Of a stretch of DNA of 64,000 bases, positions 1-8,030 are shown one piece after another. Location of the stretch: the NCBI RefSeq assembly GCF_003585765.1, contig NZ_CP021235.1, forward strand, positions 372,001 to 436,000, in the 5' to 3' direction. The notes under the pieces are model-generated. The model did not search any database, was not told the origin of the DNA, and saw nothing but the letters and a program-made list of their open reading frames with translations. Both the position numbers and the translations under genes were made by a program. Positions within the stretch are counted from its first letter, which is position 1; each line of letters begins with the position of its first letter. The stretch comes from Pontibacter actiniarum. Its GTDB lineage: Bacteria > Bacteroidota > Bacteroidia > Cytophagales > Hymenobacteraceae.

Positions 1-1012
1 GTACCTCGTGCGGGCGGCAGCGGCCGCTGAACACGGAGCTGCTCCAGATAGAGCCGGCAGCGAAGGTGTCTTCGGCCTTGGGGTGCAGCACCCCGAAGCC
101 GTCCAGGCTGTTGCTCACGTCGCGGCGGTTATAGATGCTGTGCACGATGGCTAGCGGGGGGTAGTGGATGTTCTGTAGCGCTGCGGCCATGCCCGGGAAA
201 GTATAGTGCAGGAGCTCCGCCGCCCGATAGGCGGGCAGTGCCAGCACCAGCAGGTCGTACTCCTCTGCGTCGGTGTCGGAAGGGGAGGAGCAGCTGATGA
301 CATATTTGCCCGCGCTGCGCGTGATCATCTCCACCTGGTGCTCGGTGTGCAGCGAAATCAGCTTTTCGGCGATCGCTTCGGGTAAGGTATGCATGCCCGA
401 CACAAAGGAGAAGACCTCGCGGCGGTCCGTGCTTTTCTCCTCCTGCGCCAGCCCCTTCAGCACGGAGCCGTACTGCTGCTCCAGCTCCTTCAGCTGCGGA
501 AACGCCTTCCGGAGCAAGAGCTTGCCGGGGTCTCCGGCGTACATGCCGGTAACCAAGGGGTGTACGGCATAGTCGAGCACACCGGTGCCGAAGCGGCGCT
601 CAAAGAACTGCGAAATGGTTTCGTAGTCGTAGTCGGCCGGCGGGATGTTCTTCTCCTGCAGAATGCGGTACTTTGTCTTCCAGCTGAAGAGGTTGTTGGA
701 GAGCAGCGAGAAAGGGGTGAGGGGCAGCTGCTGGTAAGTTCCGTTGCGCAGCACGAAGCGGTTGTGGCTGTGGGTGGCGGCTGGCAGCACTTCCTGCTCG
801 AGCTTTAGCTCGCGAATGAGCTCGTCTAACTCGGGTGAGCACTGCAGCGAGTTAGGGCCCAGCTCCAGCAAGTAGTCTCCCACCTTTAGGGAGCGCATGT
901 TGCCGCCCACCTGTGTGCTTGCCTCAAACAGATCGTAGGGGACGCCCCGCTTCTGGAGGTAGTACCCCAGCGCCAGCCCTGAAATTCCCGCTCCTACTAT
1001 TGCTACTCTCAT
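1..1012 (-). CDS. hemG: Protoporphyrinogen/coproporphyrinogen oxidase (HemG/HemY type), 3' end cut by window
   Basis: FAD-dependent oxidase of late heme synthesis, expected to oxidise protoporphyrinogen IX or coproporphyrinogen III. About 337 N-terminal residues are visible; the C-terminus lies beyond base 1. The start MRVAIVGAGISGLALGYYL carries the FAD-binding GxGxxG at residues 7-12, and the stretches QVGGNMRS and LELGPNSLQ are typical of this oxidase family. The ATG at 1010-1012 precedes the dinucleotide fold by the usual few residues. The gene diverges from the HAD phosphatase at 1154 across a 141-bp gap. Assignment to the family is firm; whether its substrate is proto- or coproporphyrinogen cannot be decided from sequence alone. 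Confidence 0.88.
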   Translation of the reverse strand, partial: MRVAIVGAGISGLALGYYLQKRGVPYDLFEASTQVGGNMRSLKVGDYLLELGPNSLQCSPELDELIRELKLEQEVLPAATHSHNRFVLRNGTYQQLPLTPFSLLSNNLFSWKTKYRILQEKNIPPADYDYETISQFFERRFGTGVLDYAVHPLVTGMYAGDPGKLLLRKAFPQLKELEQQYGSVLKGLAQEEKSTDRREVFSFVSGMHTLPEAIAEKLISLHTEHQVEMITRSAGKYVISCSSPSDTDAEEYDLLVLALPAYRAAELLHYTFPGMAAALQNIHYPPLAIVHSIYNRRDVSNSLDGFGVLHPKAEDTFAAGSIWSSSVFSGRCRPHEV

Positions 1013-1153
1013 GTGCTCCTGTTTCTGATATGTTGGCTGTAGCCAGTATAGTTTACGATTTTGCACCGGCAAGGTGCTGTAGCTTTACAGCCAGCCACAG
1101 GTAAAACGTTTAATTCTGTAAATTAGCGCCTCCACCACTTAGACTAGAATTGC

Positions 1154-1675
1154 ATGCAAAAGCAAAAGTGCATTTTCCTGGACCGCGATGGCGTGCTAAA
1201 CCGGGAGCGAGGCGACTATACCTATAAACTGGATGATTTTGAGGTGCTGCCCCGTGTGCCCGAGGCACTTAGGTTGTTGAAGAAGAACGGCTATCTGCTG
1301 ATTGTGGTTACAAACCAGGCAGGCATCGCCAAAGGATTGTACAAAAAAGATGATGTGCTGGCTTGCCACGGTAAATTGCAGGACGCGTGCAGCTCCCTGT
1401 TGGATGCCATCTATTTTGCACCGAATCACCCGAATTTTTCCGCTTCGCTTGCCCGCAAGCCGGACAGCCTGATGCTGGAGAAGGCCATGGCAAAGTATAA
1501 TATTGACCCTGCCGCAAGCTGGATGGTGGGCGACTCTGTGCGCGACATAGAGGCGGCTGCCAAGGTGGGGGTGCGTTCTGTATTAGTCGGGGACAAGTAC
1601 GGCCCCGGCACCCACACCAACCAGGTGCAGGACCTGTGGGAAGCCACCCAGCTTATACTGGCGCAGAACACCTGA
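1154..1675 (+). CDS. gmhB: HAD-IIIA phosphatase, GmhB/HisB-N like, without the zinc cysteines
   Basis: 173-residue HAD-superfamily phosphatase, closest in layout to D-glycero-beta-D-manno-heptose-1,7-bisphosphate 7-phosphatase (lipopolysaccharide core heptose synthesis). The nucleophile motif FLDRDGVLN is at residues 8-16, TNQAGIAKG forms motif II, ARKPDSLMLEKA carries the motif III lysine, and VGDSVRDIEAA is motif IV. Family members normally have a zinc loop of the form CPHHP...CxCRKP. Here the loop reads FAPNHPNFSASLARKP, so all the cysteines and one histidine are replaced. Zinc-less variants of this family exist, so the protein may still be active, but substrate preference could differ. 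The symbol is provisional. No other heptose genes are in the window. Confidence 0.7.
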   Translation: MQKQKCIFLDRDGVLNRERGDYTYKLDDFEVLPRVPEALRLLKKNGYLLIVVTNQAGIAKGLYKKDDVLACHGKLQDACSSLLDAIYFAPNHPNFSASLARKPDSLMLEKAMAKYNIDPAASWMVGDSVRDIEAAAKVGVRSVLVGDKYGPGTHTNQVQDLWEATQLILAQNT

Positions 1676-2117
1676 GCTGCTTAACTGTCTCCCTTGCTCT
1701 TGCTGACAATACTTGTTGCAGATGACTGGTGCTACCTACCACTTACCGTTAGTGAGCTGCCGGGAATAGTTTTCCGGCTGTAAGTGCATTTTAAGCCCTG
1801 TTGGCGGGTGCCTTGCTGCTGCAAAAGGTGCCAGCCCTGCTATGGGGTGTTATGTGGCGTTTGGCGGCGGACGTTTTGCCTGTTTTTATTTTTGCCATGC
1901 AGCGCCTAAAAAGGTGCAGGAAGTGTGGGGGGGATAAAAATATTTTTATATTGTATAGGCTTAATTTGGAGAATGGCACCTGCGGTAAAGTATCGGATAG
2001 CCGAAGTTTACGGGGGAGGCCCAGCTGCAGGCAGTGTAGCCTAAACAGGCAGGCTGGCACCAACAATACCAGAAGTAGCAGTAAGATAAAAAGCGCGGAA
2101 ACAGTTAAAATAACATA
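1676..2117. other. Gap without a supported gene
   Basis: 442 bp between the HAD phosphatase and the lipoprotein. A short stem (GCCGG..CCGGC, about 1759-1779) with no clear U-tract may help end the upstream transcript. An AT-rich stretch near 1936-1965 may hold the lipoprotein promoter, but no good TAnnTTTG box is present. An open frame from a TTG at 1801 shows no coding character. Confidence 0.5.
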
Positions 2118-2561
2118 ATGATGGAGAAAAAAATGAGGCTGTTACTTCAGCTTGCCCTTTGCATCACTCTCTTAACTGCCTGCGACAAGGACGATGAAGA
2201 TGAAAAGGTGCCGGTCAGCATTTTGGTTTCCAAAAGCTGGTCTCCCGCGCTGACAGACAAGAACAAGGCCAGCAACCCACCCGGGGGTGTTTTATACTCC
2301 CCCGTGCCGGATTGCCAGCAGGATGATGTGTACAACTTCGGCGCCGACGGCTCCCTCACCATTAGCGAGGGAGCTACCAAATGCGACCCTGACGCACCCG
2401 CGACAAAGACGGTGCCTTACAGCTACAACAAAGACACCAAGGAGCTGGTAATTGATGGCTTTAGCTATACTTTGGCAGAGGAGTCTGAGACACAGATTAA
2501 ATACTACGTGCCCATAAACCCCTCAACAGGGTACAGTTACCTGGTGTTTCTGCTGCAGTAG
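2118..2561 (+). CDS. Lipoprotein of unknown function
   Basis: 147 residues. A basic start followed by a hydrophobic stretch ends in the lipobox LLTAC (residues 18-22), so the mature protein should be lipidated on the cysteine and held in the cell envelope. The mature part begins with an acidic tether (DKDDEDEK) and is short and beta-rich in appearance, with three further cysteines (in PDCQQD, TKCDPD). It resembles the small lipocalin-like lipoproteins common in Bacteroidota, but I cannot assign a family. Starts at 2118 and 2121 (MM) are equivalent. It converges on the small lipoprotein at 2689, with a terminator hairpin between them. Confidence 0.7.
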   Translation: MMEKKMRLLLQLALCITLLTACDKDDEDEKVPVSILVSKSWSPALTDKNKASNPPGGVLYSPVPDCQQDDVYNFGADGSLTISEGATKCDPDAPATKTVPYSYNKDTKELVIDGFSYTLAEESETQIKYYVPINPSTGYSYLVFLLQ

Positions 2562-2634
2562 GCCCTGGCCGCAGGCTTTTTTACTGCCGACAAAGTACAA
2601 CAAGCAAACATTATCACAGCGCATGAGGCATAAA

Positions 2635-2658
2635 AAAACCGGCGCCAGGGCCGGTTTT
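2635..2658. terminator. Rho-independent terminator between convergent genes
   Basis: Nine-base-pair stem AAAACCGGC/GCCGGTTTT with a six-base loop. Read on the minus strand it is followed by a run of seven T, so it mainly ends the small lipoprotein gene. It also lies 74 bp after the plus-strand lipoprotein. Confidence 0.8.
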
Positions 2659-2688
2659 CTTATGTATGGTTTAGTTCTTCGGAACGGA

Positions 2689-2853
2689 TTAGCTGTTCAC
2701 TTGTTCAGTCGCTTTCTCAGCTGAGGTAGCTCCTGTTGTCTTTCCCTTCACTGGGTTCTCTACCTTGGCGTAATTGTACGCCGGGCAGTAGGTTTTGCAA
2801 GAGGCCATGCCAAGCGCCAGGCATAGGGTCCCCATTAAGATTACTTTCTTCAT
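2689..2853 (-). CDS. Small lipoprotein
   Basis: 54-residue precursor MKKVILMGTLCLALGMASC followed by a short Ser/Thr/Lys/Glu-rich tail. The lipobox GMASC puts the lipidated cysteine at residue 19, leaving a mature peptide of about 36 residues with one more cysteine (KTYCPAY). I chose the ATG at 2851-2853. An in-frame ATG at 2886 lies inside the promoter -7 box (2884-2891), so it cannot be transcribed from that promoter. Short lipoproteins of this kind are common next to housekeeping genes in this lineage; the function is unknown. Confidence 0.7.
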   Translation of the reverse strand: MKKVILMGTLCLALGMASCKTYCPAYNYAKVENPVKGKTTGATSAEKATEQVNS

Positions 2854-2883
2854 GATTATGTGATTTTTTGGAGGATTCTGCAT

Positions 2884-2913
2884 CAAAAATAGTTTAAATA
2901 CTTTAAAAGCAAA
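2884..2913 (-). promoter_or_regulatory. Bacteroidota-type promoter of the small lipoprotein
   Basis: On the minus strand: TTTG, an 18-base spacer, then TATTTTTG. This matches the Bacteroidota housekeeping sigma consensus (TTTG, about 19 bases, TAnnTTTG). The predicted transcript start is near 2877, about 24 nt before the chosen ATG. Confidence 0.7.
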
Positions 2914-2945
2914 ACAACCCGGCTAAAAACTTCAATTGCACTGAT

Positions 2946-4340
2946 TTATACTTCGTAGCCGAGAATTCTCATCATCGACTCGCTGCTTTGCTCCGGTGCA
3001 AACTGCCAGGTCTTAATCTCGCCGTTCTCATCGCGGTCCACCAGAATGTGCTGAGGCGATGGGATCAGGCAATGCTTTATACCGCCATAACCGCTTAATT
3101 GTTCCTGGTAAGCACCTGTATGGAAGAAACCGATGTACAAAGGCTGCTGTTTTGGTGTCTTCGGCAGGAACACCTGGAACGAGTGCATCTCCGAGTTATA
3201 GTAGTCCTGGCTATCGCAGGTCATGCCGCCTAATTGTATTTTACGGTATTCCTTGTCCCAATGGTTTATGGCAAGCAGCGGCCAGCGCTGGTTCAGGGCC
3301 CAGGCATCCGGCAGGTTGGTGATAAAGGAGCCGTCGATCATGTACCAGAGCTCCTTGTCGTTTTGCAGCTTCTCGTCCAGAACGGAGTAAATATTGGCAG
3401 CGCTTTCGCCTACGGTAAAAATGCCGAACTCCGTAAAGATGTTTGGCTCCGGCACGCCTCCCTCGTTACAGATGCGCTTGATGGTGCGCAGGATCTCCTC
3501 CGTCATGTACTTGTAATCGTAATCGGCCTGGATGGAGGTTTTGATCGGGAAGCCGCCGCCGATGTCGATCGTGTCCAGCTCCGGGCACACCTTCTTCACC
3601 TCAACGTACTTATGCACAAAGCGGCTAAGCTCTGACCAGTAGTAGGAGGTGTCTTTAATGCCGGTGTTTATGAAGTAGTGGAGCATCTTGAGCTCAAACC
3701 GCTCGTCCGACTTAATCTGCTGCTCGTACAGGTCGATCACGTCGTTGTAGCGCACGCCCAGGCGCGAAGTATAGAACTCGAACTTCGGCTCCTCGTCCGA
3801 TGCCAGGCGAATGCCCACCTTGGTCTTCTCCTTTACGTGCTCCTTGTAGTACTCTATCTCGCCCAGGTGGTCCAGGATAGGCATACAGTTCACAAAGCCC
3901 TCGTTAATGAGCTCAGAGATCCACTGGCGGTAACGCTCGCGCTTAAAGCCGTTGCAAACGATAAAAGTATTCTTGTTTATCTTCCCTTTCTTGTAAAGGG
4001 ATCGTACAATCTGCATGTCATAGCCTGACGACGTCTCGATATGGATATCGTTTTTCAGGGCCTCTTCCATCACGAAGGAGAAATGGGACGCCTTGGTGCA
4101 GTAGCAGTAGGTGTAGGTGCCTTGGTAATCCAGCTTCTCCATGCCCTCTTTAAACAGGCGCTTGGCACGCTGGATCTGTGAACTGATCTTCGGTAAGTAT
4201 GTTAATTTGAGTGGGGTGCCGTACTTTTTGATGATATCCATAAGCGGAATGCCATTAAAAAGCAGCTCATTATTTTCTACGGTAAACTCTTCTGTGGGAA
4301 AGTCAAACGTTTGGTGAATGAGGTCTGTGTATTTATCCAT
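2946..4340 (-). CDS. speA: Arginine decarboxylase (short, PLP fold-III type)
   Basis: 464-residue PLP enzyme of the alanine-racemase/ornithine-decarboxylase fold, predicted to convert arginine to agmatine for polyamine synthesis. The PLP lysine is Lys83 in YCYCTKASHF. The Gly-rich phosphate loop DIGGGFP and the C-terminal catalytic cysteine in GGMTCDSQD (Cys375) are present. It is shorter than the ~650-residue biosynthetic SpeA of E. coli and lacks the extra inserted domain; this compact form is common in Bacteroidota. It diverges from arginase at 4419, so two enzymes competing for arginine share one 78-bp control region. Confidence 0.85.
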   Translation of the reverse strand: MDKYTDLIHQTFDFPTEEFTVENNELLFNGIPLMDIIKKYGTPLKLTYLPKISSQIQRAKRLFKEGMEKLDYQGTYTYCYCTKASHFSFVMEEALKNDIHIETSSGYDMQIVRSLYKKGKINKNTFIVCNGFKRERYRQWISELINEGFVNCMPILDHLGEIEYYKEHVKEKTKVGIRLASDEEPKFEFYTSRLGVRYNDVIDLYEQQIKSDERFELKMLHYFINTGIKDTSYYWSELSRFVHKYVEVKKVCPELDTIDIGGGFPIKTSIQADYDYKYMTEEILRTIKRICNEGGVPEPNIFTEFGIFTVGESAANIYSVLDEKLQNDKELWYMIDGSFITNLPDAWALNQRWPLLAINHWDKEYRKIQLGGMTCDSQDYYNSEMHSFQVFLPKTPKQQPLYIGFFHTGAYQEQLSGYGGIKHCLIPSPQHILVDRDENGEIKTWQFAPEQSSESMMRILGYEV

Positions 4341-4418
4341 TCTGTTGGTTAGGCAATTAAGAAAACATGCAATATTGTTGGTATTTTACCATCTTTGCAA
4401 AAAGTTTGTTTAAAAAGT
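4341..4418. promoter_or_regulatory. Shared divergent control region for arginine decarboxylase and arginase
   Basis: 78 bp between the two start codons. A plus-strand CATCTTTG at 4390-4397 is one base off the TAnnTTTG -7 consensus and would start arginase transcripts just before its ATG. I see no clear -33 partner. No recognisable ArgR-type operator was found by eye. Confidence 0.35.
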
Positions 4419-5390
4419 ATGAAAAAAGTAAAACTGATAGAAGTCAGGTCTGAGCTGGGGGCCGGAACACGTGGAGCCAGCATGGGAATTGAGGCACTAC
4501 GGGTAGCTTGCTGGGACAAGGGATCCGATTACTTCAAGCGCTTCAACTCTGTCAGCGTACCAGATTTAAACTATACTTTATTTGATCCGGATGTTTTCCC
4601 CAATGCGCACCGCATTGATAGTATACTAACCGTTCAGAAAAACATTGCCAGGGCTGTAGAACAAACCATCGCCATGGATATGTTCCCGCTGGTGCTGGCC
4701 GGAGACCACTCTAACGCGCACGGAACCATTGCCGGTATAAAAGCCGCCTACCCGGATAAAACGCTGGGAGTGATCTGGATCGACGCGCACGCTGACATCC
4801 ACTCGCCCTACACCTCGCCCTCGGGCAACGTGCACGGCATGCCGCTGGCCATGGCCCTGAACGTAGACAACCTGGACCGCCAGATAAACGACCCGGCGCC
4901 GGAAACGGTCTTCTTCTGGAACTCGCTGAAGAAACTGGGCTACGACGGCCCCAAGCTAAAGCCGGAGCACCTGGTGTACATCGTGGTGCGCGACACCGAG
5001 GAGCCGGAGGACTACTTTATCAAGAAGTACGGCATCAAGAACTTCACCTACGATGAGGTAAACAAGAAAGGCATTCCGCAGGTGGCCCAGGAGGCCCTGG
5101 AGCGCGTAAAAGACTGCGACATTATCTACGTGTCTTTCGACGTGGACAGCCTGGACTCCAAGTTCTCCAAAGGAACGGGCACCCCCGTGGAGACCGGCCT
5201 TACCGTAACGCAGGCCAAAGAGCTGAACTACCTGCTGCTGCAGGACCCGCGCGTGGTGTGTTACGAGATGACCGAGATCAACCCGACGCTGGATACGGAA
5301 AACACCATGGCAGAGAATGCCTTCGATATACTGGAAGCCGCCACAGAGGCGATCCTACAAAAAGAATCTAAAAGTACAGCCACACATTAA
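4419..5390 (+). CDS. Arginase family ureohydrolase
   Basis: 323-residue binuclear-manganese hydrolase, predicted to split arginine into ornithine and urea. Metal ligands are visible as GDH (His97), DAHAD (Asp122, His124, Asp126) and SFDVDSLD near the C-terminus. The loop SPSGNVHGMPL (residues 133-143) is the arginase type that holds the substrate carboxylate, which argues for arginase over agmatinase. I take the ATG at 4419 rather than the TTG at 4395, because the latter lies on the likely promoter. Its TAA is followed directly by the ATG of argS (TAAATG), so the two are surely cotranscribed. Agmatinase activity remains the main alternative, given the neighbouring arginine decarboxylase. Confidence 0.85.
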   Translation: MKKVKLIEVRSELGAGTRGASMGIEALRVACWDKGSDYFKRFNSVSVPDLNYTLFDPDVFPNAHRIDSILTVQKNIARAVEQTIAMDMFPLVLAGDHSNAHGTIAGIKAAYPDKTLGVIWIDAHADIHSPYTSPSGNVHGMPLAMALNVDNLDRQINDPAPETVFFWNSLKKLGYDGPKLKPEHLVYIVVRDTEEPEDYFIKKYGIKNFTYDEVNKKGIPQVAQEALERVKDCDIIYVSFDVDSLDSKFSKGTGTPVETGLTVTQAKELNYLLLQDPRVVCYEMTEINPTLDTENTMAENAFDILEAATEAILQKESKSTATH

Positions 5391-7181
5391 ATGCAATTAC
5401 AACACGCCATTAGCCAGAGCATCAGCCAGGCGCTGCATGCCTTGTTCGGAATCACTGTTGATGCCTCTGAAATAGCCCTGCAGCCCACACGCAAGGAGTT
5501 TGCAGGTTCGTTTACCTTCGTTACGTTTCCTTATACCAAGCAAGTGGGCAAAGGGCCTGAGCAGATCGGCCAGGCGCTGGGTGAGCACCTGAAGGAGAAC
5601 GCCAGCGAGATCAAAGACTTTAACGTGGTGAAGGGCTTCCTGAACCTGGAGGTGCAGGAGCGCGAGTGGCTGCGCCTGTTCCGCGGCATCATGACCAACC
5701 CGGGCTACGGCTACGGCGAGCCGAGCGGCCGCAACGTGATGGTGGAGTACTCTTCGCCGAACACGAACAAGCCGCTGCACCTGGGCCACCTGCGCAACAA
5801 CTTCCTGGGCTACTCCGTGTCGGAGATCCTGAAGGCAAACGGCCATGAGGTGATGAAGGTGAACCTGGTGAACGACCGCGGCATCCATATCTGCAAGTCG
5901 ATGCTGGCTTATGAGAAGATGGGCAACGGCGAAACACCGGAGAGCAGCGGCATAAAAGGCGACCACCTGGTGGGCAAGTACTACGTGCTGTTCGACAAGG
6001 CTTACAAAGAGCAGGTAGACGAGCTGGTGGCGCAGGGCATGGACAAAGAGGAAGCCAAGAAAAAGGCGCCGCTCATGCTGGAGGCGCAGGACATGCTGCT
6101 GAAGTGGGAGCAGGGCGACGAGCACGTGGTGAACCTCTGGAAGATGATGAACAGCTGGGTGTACGCCGGTTTCGACGAGACCTACCGCACCATCGGCGTT
6201 GACTTTGATAAATACTACTACGAGTCCCAGACCTACACCCTGGGGAAAGAGCGTGTGGAGGAAGGCCTGCAGAAAGAGGTCTTCTTTAAGAAAGACAACG
6301 GCTCTGTGTGGGTAGACCTGACGGACGAAGGGCTGGACGAGAAGCTGCTGCTACGAGCTGACGGTACCTCTGTGTACATCACCCAGGACCTGGGTACGGC
6401 CGAGCTCAAGTATAACGACTTCCCGTACGACCAGTCGGTGTACGTGGTGGCCGATGAGCAGAACTACCACTTCCAGGTGCTGAAGGCCACGCTGAAGAAG
6501 CTGGGCAAGCCCTATGCCGAAGGCATCTACCACCTGTCTTACGGCATGGTGGACCTGCCTTCGGGTAAAATGAAATCCCGCGAGGGTACGGTAGTGGATG
6601 CCGATGAGCTGGTGCAGGAGATGGTGGATACCGCACGCCAGCAGACAGAGGAGCTGGGTAAGATAGAGGGCTTTACGGCCGAAGAGGCGCAGCACCTGTA
6701 CCACACCCTGGCCATGGGCGCCCTGAAGTACTTCCTGCTGAAGGTAGATCCGAAGAAGCGCATGCTGTTCAACCCGCAGGAGTCCATCGACTTCCGTGGC
6801 AATACTGGGCCGTTTGTGCAGTACACCCACGCCCGTATCTCGGCTATACTTCGTAAGGCCGGTGAGATGGGCATCAGCGTGGATGCGGCTTCGTTTGAAA
6901 ACTTCGGAAACCTGCACGAGACAGAGCAGGAGGTAATCATACAGCTGGTGAACTTCCCGGCTGTGGTGAAAGAGGCCGGTAACCTGTACGCACCGTCTAT
7001 TATCGCCAACTACGCCTACGAACTGGCCAAGTCCTACAACCGCTTTTACCAGGAGATCTCCATCTTTAACGAAACAGACGAGCAGGCGCGCAACTTCCGT
7101 ATTGCCCTGTCGGCCATGGTGGCCCGTTTTGTGCGCGAAAGTATGAAACTGCTGGGCATTGAGGTGCCGGAGAGAATGTAA
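5391..7181 (+). CDS. argS: Arginyl-tRNA synthetase
   Basis: 596-residue class I aminoacyl-tRNA synthetase that charges tRNA-Arg. An N-terminal Add-1 domain (about residues 1-90) precedes the catalytic core. The HIGH motif appears as HLGH in SSPNTNKPLHLGHLRNN, the KMSK-equivalent loop is PSGKMKSREGTVV, and the C-terminal DALR anticodon domain is intact. Length is normal. The gene begins immediately after the arginase stop codon, linking protein use and breakdown of arginine in one transcript. Confidence 0.97.
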   Translation: MQLQHAISQSISQALHALFGITVDASEIALQPTRKEFAGSFTFVTFPYTKQVGKGPEQIGQALGEHLKENASEIKDFNVVKGFLNLEVQEREWLRLFRGIMTNPGYGYGEPSGRNVMVEYSSPNTNKPLHLGHLRNNFLGYSVSEILKANGHEVMKVNLVNDRGIHICKSMLAYEKMGNGETPESSGIKGDHLVGKYYVLFDKAYKEQVDELVAQGMDKEEAKKKAPLMLEAQDMLLKWEQGDEHVVNLWKMMNSWVYAGFDETYRTIGVDFDKYYYESQTYTLGKERVEEGLQKEVFFKKDNGSVWVDLTDEGLDEKLLLRADGTSVYITQDLGTAELKYNDFPYDQSVYVVADEQNYHFQVLKATLKKLGKPYAEGIYHLSYGMVDLPSGKMKSREGTVVDADELVQEMVDTARQQTEELGKIEGFTAEEAQHLYHTLAMGALKYFLLKVDPKKRMLFNPQESIDFRGNTGPFVQYTHARISAILRKAGEMGISVDAASFENFGNLHETEQEVIIQLVNFPAVVKEAGNLYAPSIIANYAYELAKSYNRFYQEISIFNETDEQARNFRIALSAMVARFVRESMKLLGIEVPERM

Positions 7182-7259
7182 TAAGTATAATTGCGCTGCA
7201 GGGCAACAAAGTGTAAAGCTGACGGTTGTTCCTGCAACGCAACATCAACCGAAACTCGT

Positions 7260-7871
7260 ATGCTTAAAACGTTTACACACGCGCTGCAAACAGCGCTGCT
7301 GCTGGGGCTGTTATGTACAGCAGCAGCCTGCCAGCAGCGTGGCACAGCTAACCTTAACACAGAAGCAATGGCAACTGAAACAACCTCAACCCCCAACTCC
7401 CAGACCAGCGATTTCTACGGCTTTAAGATGAAGTCGCTTGACGGGAAAGAAGTGGATTTCTCGCAGTACAAAGGCAAGAAGGTACTGCTGGTTAACACCG
7501 CCTCCGAGTGCGGCTACACCCCGCAGTACAAAGACCTGCAGCAGCTGCACGAAACGCATGGCAGCGATGTGGCGATCCTGGGCTTTCCGGCGAATAACTT
7601 CGGCGGGCAGGAACCAGGCTCTAACGAGCAGATCGCCTCTTTCTGCCAGAAGAACTATGGCGTAAGCTTCCCTATGTTCGAGAAGGTATCGGTGGTGGGC
7701 GACGACAAGCACCCTTTGTTTGTGTGGCTGGCACAGAACGCGCCGAACCACGAGGAGCCGAACTGGAACTTCTGCAAATACCTGGTAAACGAGAACGGGC
7801 AGGTGCAGGCCTTCTACCCGTCTAAGGTGAAGCCGATGGACGAGGAGCTGTTAAGCGCGATAAAGCAGTAG
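7260..7871 (+). CDS. Glutathione peroxidase-family lipoprotein
   Basis: 203-residue precursor with a signal sequence ending in lipobox CTAAAC (Cys24), so the enzyme is probably envelope-anchored. The thioredoxin-like domain covers about residues 50-203. The peroxidatic cysteine is Cys84 in NTASECGYTPQY, with Gln117 in NNFGGQEPGSNEQ and the Trp-Asn pair in PNWNF completing the tetrad. Cys129 in SFCQKNYG is the likely resolving cysteine, so it probably uses thioredoxin-like donors. The ATG at 7260 is chosen because it gives a proper signal peptide; the upstream TTG at 7191 adds unrelated residues. Confidence 0.88.
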   Translation: MLKTFTHALQTALLLGLLCTAAACQQRGTANLNTEAMATETTSTPNSQTSDFYGFKMKSLDGKEVDFSQYKGKKVLLVNTASECGYTPQYKDLQQLHETHGSDVAILGFPANNFGGQEPGSNEQIASFCQKNYGVSFPMFEKVSVVGDDKHPLFVWLAQNAPNHEEPNWNFCKYLVNENGQVQAFYPSKVKPMDEELLSAIKQ

Positions 7872-7891
7872 GTACAAGAGTGGTTTTGCCC

Positions 7892-7917
7892 GGTGCAAGC
7901 GTTTGCTTGTGCCTTTT
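7892..7917 (+). terminator. Palindrome after the peroxidase, terminator-like and related to the 38.6-kb repeats
   Basis: GGTGCAAGC, loop GTTT, GCTTGTGCC, then TTTTATAG. The stem and short T-run could end the peroxidase transcript. The arms are a variant of the repeat GCGCAAGCG/CGCTTGTGCC found twice near 38.7 kb, so this may be a dispersed repeat serving as a terminator. Confidence 0.55.
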
Positions 7918-8030
7918 ATAGTATAGCGCTCATAGAGCGTTCTGGCGCAGGCGTATGCCCGGGCCAGGTTTTAGCACCGTATACAACGTTGAATACATCA
8001 TCACACACAACAACCCCGAATCCAGGTCTT

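Noticed and set aside
1801..2118. Open frame on the plus strand from a TTG
   Set aside because: No coding character, non-ATG start, runs into the start of the real lipoprotein gene.
2854..2886. Longer start for the small lipoprotein (ATG at 2886)
   Set aside because: It lies inside the -7 promoter box and would spoil the signal peptide.
4395..4418. TTG start for arginase
   Set aside because: It overlaps the likely promoter; the ATG at 4419 gives the normal family beginning.
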